From Paraphysoderma sedebokerense (taxonomy: Eukaryota; Blastocladiomycota; Physodermatomycetes; Physodermatales; Physodermataceae), in NCBI GenBank assembly GCA_025602915.1, contig JAHLJZ010000097.1, forward strand, positions 1 through 64,000: a stretch of 64,000 bases of DNA, given 5' to 3'. Under the pieces are notes generated by a model. That model was not told the DNA's origin, ran no database searches, and saw only the letters and a program-made list of their open reading frames with translations. Shown here in pieces: positions 11,032 through 21,748 of the stretch. A program made the translations under genes and the position numbers. Position 1 is the stretch's first letter; the number at the start of each line of letters is the position of its first letter.

Positions 11032-13628
11032 ATGGAAACATTCAGGTCGAAATATCTTGCTCGCTGCAAAGAGCTGCTGATTGATCCGTCTACCGTCGTC
11101 CTCGAACAATCCGCCTTCATATCCAAGCCGCCTTGTCACTCCCGATCAAACTCTGGCGATCATGATGTGGATCTCCATGGCAGAACCAAATACCCAGATA
11201 CCATAGACTTATCTGGTCATAATGTAACATTAAAGGTGCTTAGGATTCTCCACACTCTATTATTTGAACTTTTATTCAGGATGGGTCGTGTCGCAGTTGA
11301 CTGCCTGTATGCTGCCATCTCTCTTATGCCACTCATCAATTCGATTATTTCGTTGGCAACAGGCAGCGTCGGCATTAGCGTCGGCATTGTCCGAAGATGT
11401 TGTCTTTACAAAAATTATTCTGCAGGATGCGTTCATGGGAGATGACGGTACGTAATATTTGACTTATTCATTACTGTCATTCCAAGAGCACATCGATTCT
11501 GTCTTTGAATGAAATGTTGCTTACGCAATTCGTTTAATTAGCCTGCACAGTTCTATGTTCCGCTTTGAAAACAAACACGACAGTACGGAAATTAGATTTA
11601 AGAGGCAATAATATCCGATCTGAAGGAGCAGTATCTATCGCTCAATTAATCAAAGTGAATTCTGCGATAAAGACGTATGTGTTTTCACTGAACTACCTGC
11701 CAGCTCTTCTCTGGTAACATTCGATATTACAGATTAAGTTTAGAATGGAACTGTATTGGTGTATGGGATACCGGTGTGAAAGCAATTGCAGACGCTTTGA
11801 AGATGAACACCACTCTTGTGGAGCTCGATCTTCGAAACAACAAAATAGGGCCTTCTGGAGTTGAAGTGCTGGCATTAAGTCTGAAGCACAATACTGGGTT
11901 AAAGAGACTAGGTATGTAAAAAAGCGCTTGCTGCTTTAATAATGTATTGACTGTATTTTTATCACAGATTTAAGATGGAATAACGCTGGATTAATGGGCG
12001 GAAAAGCCTTAGTTGACATGTTACAATGGAATACAGTAATAACAGAAATTGAATTAGCGGGAAATGAAGTCAGCGAAGAATGTTCAAGATCAATTAGTTA
12101 GTATGATTCTTGTTGTGCCCTTCTTCTCCTGACAACTCCAACCCAACGTTCTCTTAGGTATCGCCCTCCAGAAGAATCATTCGCAGCACGCTCATCGATC
12201 GCATTGTCGATCTCAAGCAGTTCACCTATCATCAACACTTCAAGCTCTGACCTCCTCCCATCTCGCTCAAATTAATCAACTCAAATCACAATTAGAAGAG
12301 ACAGATACTCAAAGCAGGAGTTTAGCGAAGAAGCTAGTGCAAGCAAGTGATGAGATTGAGAGAACCCATGTTGACGCTAAATCCTTAGAACGAAAGTATA
12401 ATGATGCTTTAAGAGAAAAGGAGAAACTTGAGGAGGTTTTGATCAGAGAAAGAAGCGAGTGGGGTTTCAGAGTGAAAGAATTAGAAAAAGAGTTGGCATC
12501 CATGAAAGAGGTTAGTTATCCGCTTTTTGAATTTCGTCAGTAGAATTTATAATCTTCCGCAATTTCTTATTGGTTTCTCACTCAATTTTTTCATTTTAGT
12601 CTAAAGCATCCATCGAGTCTCACCATCAAGCACAGCTTGCAGCGTCGACAAAGAAAAATCTGACTCTTGAATCTACTGTTTCATCCTACGAGGCCGAACT
12701 CACCCATCTCAAGCAGACTAATTCACAATTAGAGGCCACAGTCACTCAGCTTCGTGAGAAACAAAAGTACGTTATCCGAAATTACGAAGAGAAAATCATT
12801 GAAGCAGAAAAAGTAGCCAAAGATGAGCTTCAAGAAGCTTTAGACAGGTGCAAACAGGATCAGAAGGAAGTCGTGAGAAAATTAGAGGAAAGGCTAAAAA
12901 ATGTGGAAGCCTCAAGAGAGCAGGCTGTTGAGGTTTGTGGTCTAACTATTGAATATTTTTCAAACTTTTTATGGCGTATATCAGATGTTCGGTGTTAATC
13001 TAAAATTCCTGCTAATTCAGGAATTAGATCGCCAAAAAGCAAAATTTATAGCACAGAAGAACCAGTTTGAGGATAAATTAAGAAGCGAGGAAGTGCGTTA
13101 TTCTCTTGCATGCTAAGCCTAATACTAAGCCTAACTTCCAGTACTGATATTGACTCTTCTTAATTAAAATAGGAAACCCGCCGACAACATCTTCAGTCGC
13201 AAATAACAAATATGGAAACTCAACTCTCGACATTACAATCTCAGCATTCAGCCCTTCGGGGTTCCCACGAAAAATTGCAAGCCTCGTATACTGGAGCCCA
13301 GAACACTTCAGCGAACACCATTTCCTCGTTACAATCCGAAATTGCTACCTTACAATCTGAACTCGCTGCAAAGCTACGATTATTGCAGAGATTGGACATG
13401 TTGGAAATGCAGGAGAAAAAATGGGAAACCGAGAAGAAGGAGTTGCTCAAACGAGTGGAAACATCAGAGAGGGCTCAGAAAAGTTGGGAAGAAAGAGATA
13501 GACGAAGGAAGGAAGACGAAAGAACGCGGCTGAAAGAATTAGAGACCGCCTTTGGACGGTTCCTGGGAGGCCTCAATTCTGGCGAAGACGTAGATGGAAA
13601 AATAAGGGGAGGCGGCTACGGTATTTAA
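11032..13628 (+). CDS. LRRC45: LRRC45-like leucine-rich repeat and coiled-coil protein
   Basis: In animals LRRC45 sits at centriole ends, as part of the centrosome linker and distal appendages, and supports ciliogenesis. Nine exons: 11032-11235, 11363-11447, 11542-11674, 11733-11911, 11968-12096, 12158-12510, 12600-12932, 13021-13092 and 13173-13628. All phases agree and give 579 residues. The N-terminus METFRSKYLARCKELLIDP resembles the vertebrate start. Ribonuclease-inhibitor-type repeats follow: RKLDLRGNNIRSEGA, TLSLEWNCIGVWD, ELDLRNNKIGPSG and RLDLRWNNAGLMGG. SLEWN and DLRWNN are landmarks I recall from human LRRC45. From about residue 200 to 560 the protein is a continuous coiled coil. 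Several frames opened inside introns were discarded in favour of this chain. Its presence suits a cell that builds centrioles and a flagellum. Confidence 0.9.
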
Positions 13629-14489
13629 ATATTGTTTGATATAGAAGCATCATAATAAGAGCGTCGTCATAATTATTCGTTTAAATGTAATTAGAGTTTT
13701 GGTTTGTCACATCAATCTACATAAATTCCGATGCGAAGGAACACATAAGATATCCAAAGATAGAACATTTAATGTTTTCCGCTCAAACGTCGGATGAACT
13801 CATAGTTTACCGACAAAGTAATGACATACTCAACATCAAGTATTGAAATTTCCCAACCAATGCACTTACGTTACATAAAACCGAATGACTCGTGAATCAC
13901 GATATTTCTGCCCTATCCCGTGGCAGCTAATGTTATTATATATCCATTAACCAAGCATGTTCCATTAGTTGATTCATTTTAGAGTCAGATAATCAGAGAG
14001 CAGCCTTCACTCGTTCAATGTAATTGAAATTAAGACTTGTATTTTTTTTTGATTGATGGAGTGGCAATCGCCTCGAACAATATAGCATCGCCGATTGGCG
14101 CGAAAGGATGCGGAACGCGTCCACCGAAAGTAAGCAATGACCAACCCGAATGAAGGAACGAACCTCGTCAAATCGTTCGCCGGCTGAAGGAGCAGCCACC
14201 GTAATGAGATTTGAGGTATTAGGATGGATTTATACCGACAATCCAATCGGCTTTACAGGCTGGTATGATCGCCCTCTACGCCAATGGCTTGCAATGTATG
14301 AATCCGATTGTACGGATGTTGGACAAAGTTGTTGTCAAGCATAGCTCCAAGTGGATGACAGCCACGATCAAAATCAAAAAGTGGATCCGGTCTTTATTGC
14401 TTTTGCTCCGCCTACAGTATACTATTTTCCCCCTTCATGCCGTTATAAGCCAAACTCATTTTGAGGACGCCAGTTATTCCATGTTAACG
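13629..14489. other. Intergenic region upstream of the PX tandem pair
   Basis: This 861-bp stretch contains short frames on both strands (for example 14265-14489, in frame with the first PX copy, and 13993-14199 on the minus strand). None shows a domain. It presumably holds the promoter of the first PX gene. Confidence 0.4.
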
Positions 14490-15381
14490 ATGAAACGACT
14501 AGATATCAACCTACCATCATTAGGTCTCAATAGACTTGCCAAGGGCATACGACAGCTAAAGTTGAAACGTCAACGCAAACGGCATGCCGATCACCCCGCC
14601 TTTGATTACGATAGCGGATATGACAGCAATTCTAGCTTTACGCTCTCGCATTCTGATATTTCTTATTCTTCGCCGACAATCGATTTCTTTCAGCTTGGCA
14701 TCTTCATTATCCTCGGCAGCAGAAACTTGCGCTTCAATAGAACATAGTGATCAAAATAAAGAGTGCGAGCTAACAAGTGAAATTGTACGAAGAAACAGCG
14801 AATATGAGATACATCTCGAACAAATTTCAACAGCGAAGAGAATCATTCAGAGCAAAAGATGGCAATACGGTGTGCGTGGCAAAAGATTGTCCGAACCACC
14901 CTCGAGTTTTTCACACCCTCCCCCAGAAAACCCTCCAGCCGTAGATATACCTCAAGATCAATATCAATTAATACAAGCAGCCGTGATACCAGAATCTATT
15001 GGATCTAATCAAATTACTGCAGTGTCAATTCAGAATTGCCAGCGATTGAGTCCTGGCCTTTACAGTTACAGTCTCCTCGTTTCGGGCCATTGTCAAAACA
15101 CCAACATAATCACACATACCTCAGAAGACTTCTATCGACTGCAGGCAACGTTAGAAGATCAGTACAAAGGAAAATATAAGATACCAAATTTGCCGACTCC
15201 ACTGACTGTGGGGGTTGAGCATAGCTGGAAAAGAAGATGCTTGCTAAGCGTTATTCTAAAGGAAAAACAGGAAAAATTTGAAGCGTTTTGTAATAATATC
15301 ATAAGGATGCCGGCATCCGTGTCAAGATGTCATATTGTTAACGAGTTCTTTTCCATTCAATGCGAAAGCTATGAAATGTAA
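14490..15381 (+). pseudogene. PX-domain protein, tandem copy 1, reading frame interrupted
   Basis: This is the upstream member of a tandem pair. Its N-terminal part begins at 14490 (MKRLDINLPSLGLNRLAKGI) and is followed by an RQRKRHAD stretch and a Ser-rich run that align with the downstream copy. The homologous reading then moves to a second frame near 14690 and continues to 15381 with TSEIVRRNSEYE, ISTAKRIIQSKRWQYGVR and a PX-like region: TSEDFYRLQATLEDQ, IPNLPTPLTVGVEHSWKRR, MPASVSRCHIVNEFF. No convincing GT donor lies at the switch, so a single-base frameshift is likelier than an intron. PX domains bind membrane phosphoinositides. The pattern fits a decaying duplicate, a polymorphic allele or a sequencing error. 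A start at 14584 in the second frame is possible but would lose the conserved N-terminus. Confidence 0.6.
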
Positions 15382-15806
15382 ATAGTTTGATTTTTTGCTG
15401 CATATATAGTTGCGCTATTAATGTGTTAAGGCTTTAATAACAATATCGTGTAGTATCAAAATTGCTTTTGTCAACATTGTGAATACATTTCCGCATCGAT
15501 GGACTAATAATCTCTGTATGTGACCAACACGATTTTCACTTTTATCATTTCTCATCATTTCTCACAACGGGAGCTGATTGGTCTGCAAGTATCGTAATAA
15601 ATTCATTCTACTGCTGGATTTCTTAAGTTTACTCATTCCACGATTTGCCACAGATAGAAGCGGGATTGGGTGGGCTCTATCATATCGACGCGCCAGATTG
15701 GTGAGGTTAACATGACGTGAATATTTCGATTTATTAAAAGCTCTATGCATGCCCAAATCCAAAGAGATCATCAAGTAAAGGTACCGATTACAGAAACGTT
15801 ACCAAC
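15382..15806. other. Spacer between tandem PX genes
   Basis: This 425-bp spacer probably holds the promoter of the second copy. A minus-strand frame (15562-15774) has no recognisable feature. Confidence 0.4.
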
Positions 15807-16748
15807 ATGAAGAAGACATCCTTACCGAAAATACCAAAACTACCGAAAATTAATATTAAATGTTTTCATGTAGACGATTTAGTTAAAGGGGTCCGTTCAT
15901 TGGCTACCCTTCGTCCTCGTCAGCGGCACCATGCTCAGTCGACTTCGGACTCGGATAGAAATTCTATAGTATCAATTACATTATCAGACACCACTTCAAT
16001 ATATGATTCGAAGTCGTCTGTTACATCAAGTCCTATTCCATACGAATATGTCACCCCTGACTCGGCGTCTTCAATTTCTACACTTTGTCTTTCCCGTCGC
16101 CAGTCGTGTTTCTCCATTGTTGAACAAACAGCTGAACCTATTGAGAATAGATTGACAAGCGAATTAATTCAAAGAACAAAAGAAGTTTCGACATTTTTAG
16201 AAGATATCGCGACAGCCAAACGAATAATTCAGAGTAAGAAATTAGAATATGGCGTTCGCCAGACTCGGCAGAATAAAGTGGATTCTTCGAAATCGGAACC
16301 AGCAACAAAATTTTCGTCGAACAATGTAGACTCACCACTTTCGCTTCGGAAACAATCTCGTTCATCAATTATCCTCCCAGAAGCTGTCGGATCACACTTG
16401 ATTGTATCAATCTCAGTTCAATCCTACCATCGAGTAAAACCTGGTTTATACGCTTATCTTCTTCACGTTGTCAAAGTCGGAGAACATATCACAGTGGTCA
16501 CGAAGACATCAGAAGACTTTTACCAATTTTACTTAGATTTAGTAGAAGAATTCAATGGTGAATACGAGATTCCACCGTTACCGATACCAATGACGGTAGG
16601 TCAGGAGAATAGTTGGAAGAGAAAGTGCCTGCTAGGTGTTATTTTAAAGCAATATCGGTGTGATTTCGAAAGATTTTGCAGTGATATTATAAAAATGCCA
16701 GCTATCGTATCAAGGAATTATAAAGTTACGGACTTTTTTATGAACTAG
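15807..16748 (+). CDS. PX-domain protein, tandem copy 2
   Basis: An intact, intronless 313-residue protein. Residues 1-40 are basic with a KIPKLPKI repeat-like start, residues 45-110 are Ser/Thr-rich, and residues 125-150 carry LEDIATAKRIIQSKKLEYGV. From about 190 onward the layout is PX-like: a beta-sheet block (ILPEAVGSHLIVSISVQSYH), then TVVTKTSEDFYQFYLDLVEE, then the Pro-rich turn IPPLPIPMTVGQENSWKR, ending MPAIVSRNYKVTDFF, which resembles the closing helix of fungal Bem1/NoxR-type PX domains. PX domains recruit proteins to phosphoinositide membranes. No SH3 or other partner domain is present. About half of the C-terminal positions match copy 1, so the duplication is not very recent. Confidence 0.7.
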   Translation: MKKTSLPKIPKLPKINIKCFHVDDLVKGVRSLATLRPRQRHHAQSTSDSDRNSIVSITLSDTTSIYDSKSSVTSSPIPYEYVTPDSASSISTLCLSRRQSCFSIVEQTAEPIENRLTSELIQRTKEVSTFLEDIATAKRIIQSKKLEYGVRQTRQNKVDSSKSEPATKFSSNNVDSPLSLRKQSRSSIILPEAVGSHLIVSISVQSYHRVKPGLYAYLLHVVKVGEHITVVTKTSEDFYQFYLDLVEEFNGEYEIPPLPIPMTVGQENSWKRKCLLGVILKQYRCDFERFCSDIIKMPAIVSRNYKVTDFFMN

Positions 16749-17514
16749 ATTTCATTAATTTATTACTATAAACCGCTAATCGTTTGTATTAATATATCCT
16801 ATATAATTGTTTGGTTGTATTTTTCTGTATATATATGGAAAGTGGAAAGGAAAAATAAAATAATAATAAACCTGAGTATATAAATCATCTCACGATGCTC
16901 TTACTTTGGGGCCAACAATGGCTATTGTATTTCGGCTTTGGATTGGATATGCAAGAAACAGATGTAACGAGGCTATAAAACTTCGTTAAAAAGAGATAAA
17001 AGACATTTTGAAACGAACGTCATAGTATTTTGCAAAAATAGGTTTTGCCCACACAACAGTAGTTAACGGTTATAGAGATATCCCATAGCATATAAAAACC
17101 TATAAGAACACTGTTGAAACTGCATTTTTTCTAATATCATCTTGCCCTGTCGATAATCCTGTGCCCTGACACATGCTAAAATCATTCAATCCTAAGATTT
17201 CACGGTAAATTTTAAATTTCCTATGATATCATTAAACGAGTTCAAAAGTATGCTGCATTGTCGTGACTTTTGCGACTTGTCAATTAGATGGACAAACAAG
17301 GCTTGAAATTACACCAGTCCATCTTTACCCGAAAAAGTCTGAGTGACTGACATATAGATTCTTCTTGTGCTCTACATGGCCAGCGGATTGAATAGATATT
17401 ATAACAACCGAATGTAACACATATTTATACAAATCCAATCTACATATCAGCATTCCTATACAGAAAATGGGAATCACAGTTTGAATTGTCCACACCACAC
17501 AACAGTTACCAAAA
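16749..17514. other. Convergent AT-rich intergenic region
   Basis: This 766-bp stretch lies between the ends of PX copy 2 (+) and nicastrin (-). It is AT-rich near 16750-16870. I see no gene or structured RNA. Confidence 0.5.
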
Positions 17515-20427
17515 CTAATCAACCTTAATACGGCTGCCAACCCATCGTTGCCACCACCACACAATACCAACACTTATGAGTACAACACCCAATCCCACGA
17601 CCAACTCCACGACTTGCGTTCCGACAGAAGTGCTTTTAAACAACCTCAGACCGAGACGTCTATGTTTAGATTGAACCCAGGTTGGTTGAGACGGGTCAGT
17701 AACCTTCCAAACTCTGTCATCATAAGAGTACTTCAGGCCCGTGGGATATGCGAAATGGTAGTGAGTGGAAGAAAGGAGGCAAGTCGAGAAGAGACAGTCT
17801 TCATCCGGCTATTGAAGAAGCAATTAGAATCCCACCAAGGGTGTGGATAATCTCACGATTAGTCCATCTATAACACACTTATAAAGCAAACGAAAGTCAT
17901 AGTGCGGCATAAATATAATCTAATACAACTTACACTACAATCATCTTCCGACTTACACGCTTTACCTCGGCTAGTTGCAGTGACATTGGCCATGAAGGTG
18001 TATAAAAATGATGGAAACAGAGGGACTGACACCCCATAAAAGAATTGAGTAGATTGGGTGCTTGGTCGTGAATTTAGCTTCCGTTTCGACACTTGCGCCA
18101 TCAATGAACACGAGTTATTTTTCAGAATACAGTCTGTAAGTTCAGAAATCTGTAGAAAGAAAAACAGGCGAGCGGAACGGAACAAGTTGAAATAGACAAG
18201 ATGTTAAGCCCAACACGGAGAGAAAGAGCAAGTAACACAATAGAAACTTACAAGGGTGCAGTTGGCTTGAATCTCTGGTGGTATGTTCGTTATATCCTGG
18301 ATATCCTGACTGATACCGTAAACCGCTCTTGCAACAGACGTAGCAGTGTAGCATAGATGTTGAATACTTGACGGATTAAAAGCTTTATAATCATCATAAG
18401 GTGTACCAAAAAATCTGCACTCGAGGTTTAATTTACTTATTCACGAAGACCTTTATTAAAGAGACAAATCTTACCTATTCGTATATTCTGATTGAAAATC
18501 CGAGATTACAACCGCTGGTATTTTTCGCTTTTTTAGAAACGATTGAGCAGAACTAGGCGGCAATCGCAGATTTTTTCCATTCACAATAGCACTCCTTAAA
18601 TCGCCCGAAGAGAAATTGCCATTCCGATTAAGCGTGGCATTTGACGCAACATTCTTTCCAACATTATTCAAGGTCTGGACTAATTCATTGTTCGAATCCG
18701 AGGATTCGTCGACATGTAAGTAGGTAATCAAATCAGTTTTGTCTGACCCGATGTTGCCCAGCTGATTTAGCTCAATGATTGATTCGATTTTGTCAATTTT
18801 GATTGAGGTGAAATTCAAATCAATAAAACAAGGGTTACTGCAGCTGACATTATAGTAGGGACATTGAGGTACCGGATCGGAACCGAGGGGGACTGAAAAA
18901 CTGCAGGTGTTGGAAGAGAGATCATCAACAAAACGGGACGACCCGATATTACCAAATGCTTCGGCATTGAAGAATGTATATATGATGTGTTTGTTAAAAG
19001 CTGAGGGCGACGTGGGTGACTAATAATCGAGGAGTTAATTTGGAAATGCAGCGCCTAACGTTTATTTTGAACCTTACTTTGGATAACGCATCAGCAACCG
19101 CCATTAGAGTTATTGCACCGTTCATAGTTCCGGCGCCTTGCGATAAATCCCGAAAAATGCTGCGAGAATCGATTGCCGCACTGAGTAATATGATTGGTTT
19201 ATTCTCTTCTATCCGCTGCGATGGAGTAGCGTACACGGAAAACCCTCCGACTGGAGAACACATTTCTTGAGAGCCTAGTCGTTAGCAACCCAAAAGAAAC
19301 ATGGTTGACAAAGATATAAAATAAAATGGTACCTCGACGGAGACAAACTTCCGCATTGTATGCACCGGCCATGTATGCATCAAATTCGATAGAATGCTTC
19401 GTAAACGATGAAAATCCAGAATTCTTGTTCTCTCGCGCTCGCTACTAATACGTCAGAATCCATATTTACATTAACGTAATCAAGAAAATATCTTACATCC
19501 AACACAAGTTGAATAGTAGTCTGCAGTTCTGGTGTATCCGGGAATAATGAGAATATTGGAAATGGCTGATTATCGAACATAAGGGAATTCGCCTAAGAAA
19601 AAGTCAGACCGGCAGGCAAATGAGCAGGCGCTCGCAATACGAAATCACACCTGCGGATTCCAGTTATGGCGATTAGGATCGGAAGCGTACATCCCAAATT
19701 CGCAATTCGGGCAAGTGGAATCATGCGACTTGATCTGTGACAGAACAGCAGATGATGTCCTATCCCCTTCAATTACCAAAAGCCCTCCGACCTTTTTAGA
19801 TAAAAATAGTCGATTGATATTTTCTCTGAAAAGAAATTGGTTATTTTTGATTTCTCACCGTCTGAGTTCAGCATTCCCCACAATACCTATTTAATAGTTC
19901 AAACGGGAGGACAACTGCATATGTGTCTTGAGGAACAGTATCGAAGGAATCTATATCAGTTTGGGATGAAGCATGATACAAAACTCCGGAGAGCGGCCTC
20001 GCTGAAGCAATTCTAATTTCAGTCACCAGCAGTCAGGCGGATCCTTACAAATTAATCATAAAGAAGGATTTAATTGTATTTAAGAAGTTGAACAGCCTAA
20101 AATTGCAGATTCAAATACTCTGTACAGCAGCAAACACTGGACTTACATGAACACCCTACTGTTCCAGTAGCATTAAGGAATCGTATGCACGGCTGAGGCA
20201 GTAACTCTTTATAAATAAGATCATATAAAAATGTCGTCGATTGCGCCCGCGCTAAAATAGTAGCAAAACATTCACAAATCAAGATAATAATGAAGACTTG
20301 GTCAGGAAATCCCAGATATGCGGTTGAGAACTAGGCTATACTTACTCGGGATTGAAGCGCACAACACAAGGAGGAGAACTATGAATCCGTCAATACGGCG
20401 CAACATTTGGGATGATTTCAGATACAT
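17515..20427 (-). CDS. NCSTN: Nicastrin, gamma-secretase subunit
   Basis: Nicastrin is the large glycosylated ectodomain subunit of gamma-secretase, the intramembrane protease built around presenilin. Twelve exons: 20406(or 20427)-20346, 20251-20143, 20096-20049, 20012-19887, 19825-19651, 19592-19497, 19441-19333, 19265-19078, 19019-18475, 18414-18252, 18149-17934 and 17808-17515. Counting from 20406 this totals 709 residues, which I recall as the human length. Visible are a signal peptide (MLRRIDGFIVLLLVLCASIP), CIRFLNATGTVGCS, CPNCEFGMY, AYMAGAYNAEVCLRR, the aminopeptidase-like LLSAAIDSRSIFRDL, FFNAEAFGNIGSSR, PAVVISDFQSEY, and a C-terminal membrane helix (VVELVVGLGVVLISVGIVWW) with a short cytosolic tail. 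The exon 2 donor and exon 3 are the least certain. Yeasts lack the complex. Confidence 0.93.
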
Positions 20428-20573
20428 GAATGTAGTATGTGCGAAATGTTCAAAAGACGATGGCGGACGGAGCGAGAGGCCGAGAGGGAAGCGTTTTGTT
20501 TAAGGCACGGAACTCTATTTTGTTGATTCCTCGCACACCATCAACAGCATAGAAAAAAGTCAGCAATCTCGCC

Positions 20574-20798
20574 ATGCTTCGCAGACCCCCTACTGTCATA
20601 GAGCTCACACCGGAAGATGTGAAATTCCTAGACGCAAAACGATTAAAGAAATTCGCTCAATCAACCACCAATTCGTCTAATTCGACGACTGATGGCGATC
20701 ATGGTTCCTTTGAACCAGAGGGTATGAAGAGAATTCAAGAATGGGATAAGAAGCGAGAGACATCCAGTATTGCTTCTAGAGTGATGGGAAGATTTTGA
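20574..20798 (+). CDS. CDC26: CDC26, anaphase-promoting complex subunit
   Basis: CDC26 is a very small APC/C subunit whose N-terminus threads into the TPR groove of APC6 and stabilises it. This 74-residue intronless frame starts MLRRPPTVIELTPEDVKFLD, which closely resembles the MLRRKPTRLELKLDD start I recall for human CDC26. The rest is polar and low in complexity, with a basic end (KKRETSSIASRVMGRF), as expected for a protein with one short conserved segment. It is divergent from nicastrin, 147 bp from its upstream ATG, and the two probably share a promoter region. The small size leaves some doubt. Confidence 0.8.
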   Translation: MLRRPPTVIELTPEDVKFLDAKRLKKFAQSTTNSSNSTTDGDHGSFEPEGMKRIQEWDKKRETSSIASRVMGRF

Positions 20799-21748
20799 TA
20801 ACAGCGTTTAACCTAACTTGCTATCAGCAATGGTATTGTGGTTATCCTATTCAGATTCGTCGAGGTCATCAGCGGCAGGAACTGACACTATTTCTATCAG
20901 CTATCGTCATACTACGTTATTTATTCTGACAATGTATGTCACATATGTAATAATAATTCATTCCACCGTCAAAAAGTAAAGTCTCGTTTTCACATTCTTA
21001 ATAGATTGCATTCACCCCGTTGCATTCCACCTGATGTTCACTGGCGTCCAAATACTGCTTCCGTCGTTTGCACAAAAGTGAAATCAGTTTTCTACGATTG
21101 AATAACCAAGGAGATAAATAATAGGGCAAGGATTGCTGAAAAATAGCTATTATTGAAACTCAGGAAAGTTCAAATGATAGTTTTCGTGCTTTAGCACTAA
21201 TACACTGTCCACGCGCTCGATTCCGTTTACATTCATAGTGGAAGTAATTGCGATCGATTCATGCCAACCGATTATCCATCAAGAACAGTCATTATTTGAC
21301 TTATAAAGCAGTAACGACTAGAAAGATCATTGCCATGGCTCTGAATACTATCTCTGACCGTCATATCATTCAATCGACATTGAAATTGTGACCAGTTATA
21401 GGAGATATTTAATCATAATTGATAAAGCAGGAGAATAATTCAACTCTCTCGCCCTGATTCCTGAAATAACTCTGCACACAGCATAACTTAATAACATTTA
21501 CTTCGTGTTTACTTGCACAGAGTCGCCCTTCTCAAGTGTGATCCATCCGCGTCAAGTGAAGTGACGTCAGTTGGTTAGCCTTTTGACTACTTGAAGAATT
21601 TAAATAAGTTTTCAGCGTCGAGCCTACACTGTATAGTAATTCACATTAATCAGTCTTTATTGATCCTTCTCTGTGTGCTCTTGTCAATTTTTATGAAATC
21701 GGTTATCGCATTAGTCCACTGAAAGCTCTCACTCAACAGCTAGACAAA
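20799..21748. other. Intergenic region upstream of ALG12
   Basis: This 950-bp stretch has no frame longer than 60 codons on either strand and no recognised RNA. It should hold the ALG12 promoter and the 3' UTR of CDC26. Confidence 0.5.

Noticed and set aside
14584-15381. Treating PX copy 1 as an intact 265-residue gene starting at 14584
   Set aside because: The first 50 residues of that frame do not resemble copy 2, while the other frame does. A frameshift explains the data better.
17548-17850. 100-codon plus-strand frame
   Set aside because: Antisense to the last nicastrin exon, which carries the conserved C-terminal membrane helix in the other direction.
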